NCBI RefSeq assembly: GCF_028769735.1
Contig: NC_088170.1
Span: 44,932,585-44,996,584 of the forward strand
DNA from: Zonotrichia leucophrys gambelii
Taxonomy: Eukaryota; Chordata; Aves; Passeriformes; Passerellidae
DNA: 64,000 nt
Direction: 5' to 3'
A program made the translations under genes and the position numbers. A model generated the notes under the pieces. The model saw nothing but the letters and a program-made list of their open reading frames with translations. It had not been told where the DNA came from and searched no databases. The first letter of the stretch is position 1. Every line of letters begins with the position of its first letter. Shown here one piece after another: positions 60,651 to 64,000 of the stretch.

Positions 60651-63600
60651 ATATTTCTAAGCACTGTAATTTCTTTAAGTGTGAAGTATTTCCAGAGTTC
60701 AAAAATAATTCCTATTCTGCAAGCCCATTAGTTCTTTTATACGTTGAACCATCTTGTTTCTTTGTGTACCTTCATTTACATGCTATAGATCCATAACGTC
60801 AGGGGTCCTGCATTTCACCTTCATCTGGGGAGTAACTTTTTTTCCTCTGATTCTCTTTCTCTTCCCCAGGATGTCTAACGACCCAGGCACACCTCAAAAG
60901 AATCCATGGAAAATAGAAAGGCACACACTCCACTATGGCTAAGAAAACCCAGAGGTTCTAAAAGTCTCAAAGTCTTGCATCATCCTGAGACTGAAGTTTC
61001 ATAGAATAGTGCTATGGTAGTTACAGTGGCTGTGCACCTACAGCTGGAAACTTTGCCATCATATTCCTTTTCCTTGAGGACAAGAATAATGAGTTCTAAA
61101 GATACAGAACTACTTCTAGTGGTCTGGGAGTGTTATTGTGGATTTTGTTTGAAAAGTAACTTTAGATCTGACCATAGATAAGCAAACCCTAAGGATAACC
61201 AAATTGCCAATTTGAAGTTTCTCATTCCTTGATAGTTAAAAAGTTTTAGATAAAAAAACCTCTAGAGAGGAAAAAAATATGGATAATAATTCCACAGCGA
61301 CTGAGTTTAGGTTTTTCTTATTTTTACGTTGAATTACAGGTTTTGGAATATATAAGCTTCTAATATTAATTTTTTTCTCAGAATCATGCCTTTGGATGCA
61401 GTGATTGAATGTTATTGCACCATGTCAAACAATTACAGTTACAACCAGTTACACCAATTCAAAGAAAATGTAAAGCATTTTTCTTTCTATTTCCTTTCTA
61501 TTTTCCCTTTGTTTAAATTTTAGAATACCAAAAGAAAATGTTAACATTTCTGCTGACAATTTCTGCATGGTTATGAAGCTTAATAGGTGATATATTAAAG
61601 AGATTTTTATCATCAGACATAAGAGAGAGAGTCAGAGAGAGACTGAGTGCAGGAGTGTGAGCATTCATTCTGTAAAAATGGTATTAATTTCTTGCCTCTA
61701 TCACCCACAATATGTCTTCTTGGTAGCGCTGCAGCTGTGATGAGAGAAATGGATGTTCTCAAATTGTATTCCTTTTAGCTTCTGCCCTTTGTAAGGCCAC
61801 AATATGTAGGCAGTGAAAGACTCAGCACAGAATATAACTTATTCTGGAGCAGCTTTCAATTTCTGGAAATTCAGTCACTTTGTGGCCTGTTTCTCACACA
61901 AAAGCTGCAAAAAATCTTTACTTTATGCTTTTGTCATTTTCCTACTGAGCAGAATATGCCTTTCAGTTGTAATTCTATCTATCTTGATTCTGGAAATTGT
62001 GAAGATTTGCAGCTTCTTCAGTAACTTCATACAGCAGAGTTACTAATCAGAATCTCAACATGTCCCATCAATGTGACACTTTTACTCAGGACACTTCACA
62101 GTTATAAACTTTCAATGAACAATCATGAGAAAGCCCAAAATCAACTACATGCACACTTTCTGTTAGCTAAGGGTTAGCCTCTCAGAAGACAAGAATTATT
62201 GATGATATCATTATCCTTTGACTAAGCTTATATGCTTGGATTCAGGCGTTTTTATTAGTTCTGAATACTGGACTTTTAACTTTTCAGGAAAATATCAGTG
62301 TCACAGAGATGGTTAGTGTAATTCGTGGAGCTACAATCATTTCTATATGCACTTTGCAACAGCCAAGGATTTGGTCCTTGGGGGTTTAGCATAAAATAAT
62401 ATCAAGAAGAATTATTTAAAGAATAGTACTGACTGTGAGATTAAATGTGTTTGAAGACATCTACTTTCAGCACTGCCAAGGCACCCCTAGAATACCATCC
62501 AGGGTAAAAGCTCTTCACAGTGAAAAGATAATGATAAAATAGACAAGCATGAAGAGAAGGAACAGAGTTAGAGATGGGAGCTGTTGAAAGATCAGAGTTA
62601 TCTAAAAAGTTAATACATAAAGAGGAAATATTTAGAAACTAAAATTTTATCCTTAAGGGAAAACAGTCTAAAAGTGATGGAGGTATAATTAAGAACAAGA
62701 AAACCTGTGGGCAAGAGTTGTAGGGCTGAACTACAGAAAAGCAAAACTAAATTGTAGATGTGGAGGCTTCCAAAAGCAAAGAAATAAGACAACAAGAATG
62801 GTCTCATCGGAGTTGCATGAGTAGAAAATTCATAAAAAATTCAGCAAGTATTTTGAAACTGAAATATCTTGCCTTTCAACTTTAGATTTTATTAGAAGAG
62901 CAAATGAAGAATATAAAGTGACTTTTAATATTCTTTGAAAGTCCCATTTTCTTGAAGTATGAAGAACTATTAAAATTATTAAGAGTTTAACTGGTCAGAT
63001 CTTGGACTTCAAGAATGAAAATAAAACCTACCTAATGGAATACTTCTTTTATTTTACTTTTAGCAAAGCCTTCTTTGCATTTATACTGCATCCTTTAGGA
63101 AAACTCTTTTTTTCTTTCCCATACTAGATGAAACTGGACATTACAGTTGATTGAAATGAGAACATTTCTTGGAAAACTTAAGTTTTATTGATAAATTCTT
63201 TCATTGACATCAGGCTTTTGAAGGCAAAGACAATCAAGAACACTTGATCTTCAGATCATAAACAAAATCTACTGAAAATGACCATTTAATGAGTGGTTTG
63301 CCAACAAAAAGCGAGACAGTAAAATAAGTGTTTCCCCAGCTGCAAAGTTAGTAGCCATTCTAAGACAGATTTGATCTCCCTTCCCATGAAAAATTTCAAA
63401 AGGTCCAGAAGTCTTTTGCTCTAGTGTAGAATGAAAACAAATGCTGAAACCTCATTTTCTAAAATGGACTGCACCTGTTTTGCCTCAGCCCTGTTGCAAA
63501 AATAGTAATTAAGATGTGAAAGAGTAAAATAATCACATCTAAGACACCATGACCAGTGACAGTTATGGAGAGAAAAACAGACAAAGGAATTGGATGAGTC

Positions 63601-64000
63601 TTGGCTTTGAGCTGGATTCCATAATAACCTTGTTTATGCATAGCTTTTTAAACTGAATTTAACATTTGTGAACAGCTGCACATGAATAGCACGGGACAAC
63701 AAAATTCATTCCTTGGACCCAATCCAAAGCCAATTAAAACAAGTGGAAAATTTCCATGTGTTCTGATGAGCTCTTTTATCCTTGAACTAGACAAAGTTTG
63801 GCCCCAAATGGTATAGGAATATCAAGCTTCAGTTCCTGAGAATTGAAAGGCTTCAATTGTTTCTGAGGATATAATCTATATCCACTGAGAGGCTCCTGTT
63901 TGTTCTTTTGTGCTTGTGTGGCTTTTTTCATCTTTGATTGTATAACTTAGTGATAATGGCAATAATGATACTTATGAAGTGACTGTGTTCAAGCTCAAAA
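60651..64000. other. Gene-free AT-rich DNA
   Basis: No gene is supported. A textbook acceptor-like site, TTCTCTTTCTCTTCCCCAG, ends at 60869 and is followed by about 70 bases open in one frame, but no donor follows. A (GA)n tract is at 61621-61643. All open frames are below 80 codons and none shows a family signature. Confidence 0.65.
61621..61643. repeat. (GA)n microsatellite, imperfect
   Basis: Purine tract of GA repeats interrupted by TC at 61632. Nothing else is associated. Confidence 0.7.

Noticed and set aside
1..64000. CRISPR arrays, bacterial operons, or integrated virus genomes with intact genes
   Set aside because: No regularly spaced repeats, no dense coding, and apart from the solo LTR no retroviral or other viral gene signature was seen.

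Overview
This window reads as vertebrate nuclear DNA from a passerine bird. It is AT-rich and CpG-poor, has no long open reading frame, and carries three kinds of avian retrotransposon debris. The bird call rests on CR1 LINE fragments, which share the 3' end and reverse-transcriptase region typical of birds. The passerine call rests on three copies of a tRNA-Ile-headed, CR1-tailed SINE of the TguSINE1 type, known from zebra finch and other passerines, plus a probable solo LTR of an endogenous retrovirus resembling LTRs common in passerine genomes. These assignments come from recalled family sequences, not from an alignment.

Layout: 1-6.3 kb has no recognisable element. A CR1 3' end lies at 6.3 kb (+) and a SINE at 8.2 kb (-). 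From 8.3 to 25.5 kb there are only microsatellites, short tandem repeats, a near-perfect palindrome (17.4 kb) and G/T-rich tracts. A solo LTR occupies about 25.5-26.1 kb. At 32.0-32.9 kb there is a more GC-rich segment of unknown origin with good splice-site-like motifs and a (TG)n tract. At 34.9 kb a (CA)n tract sits between perfect inverted repeats. At 43.05-43.87 kb there is a compound CR1 locus: an antisense 3' end head-to-head with a sense reverse-transcriptase fragment and a sense 3' end, with 150 bases of non-CR1 DNA in the gap. A small GC-rich repeat is at 49.9 kb. A CR1 fragment (56.1 kb, -) and two SINEs (56.5 kb, -; 60.5 kb, +) complete the list.

No protein-coding gene can be supported. 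The longest open frames (140, 120, 114, 113 and 110 codons) are either inside repeats or lack any family signature, and are of the size expected by chance in 64 kb of AT-rich DNA. No stand-alone tRNA, rRNA, snRNA, CRISPR or bacterial-type feature was found. The window is most likely intergenic DNA or the inside of a very large intron; the sequence alone cannot tell which. I did not find evidence of a new biological system. The most useful leads are the compound CR1 locus, the three SINE markers, several perfect hairpins, and the 32 kb GC-rich segment.
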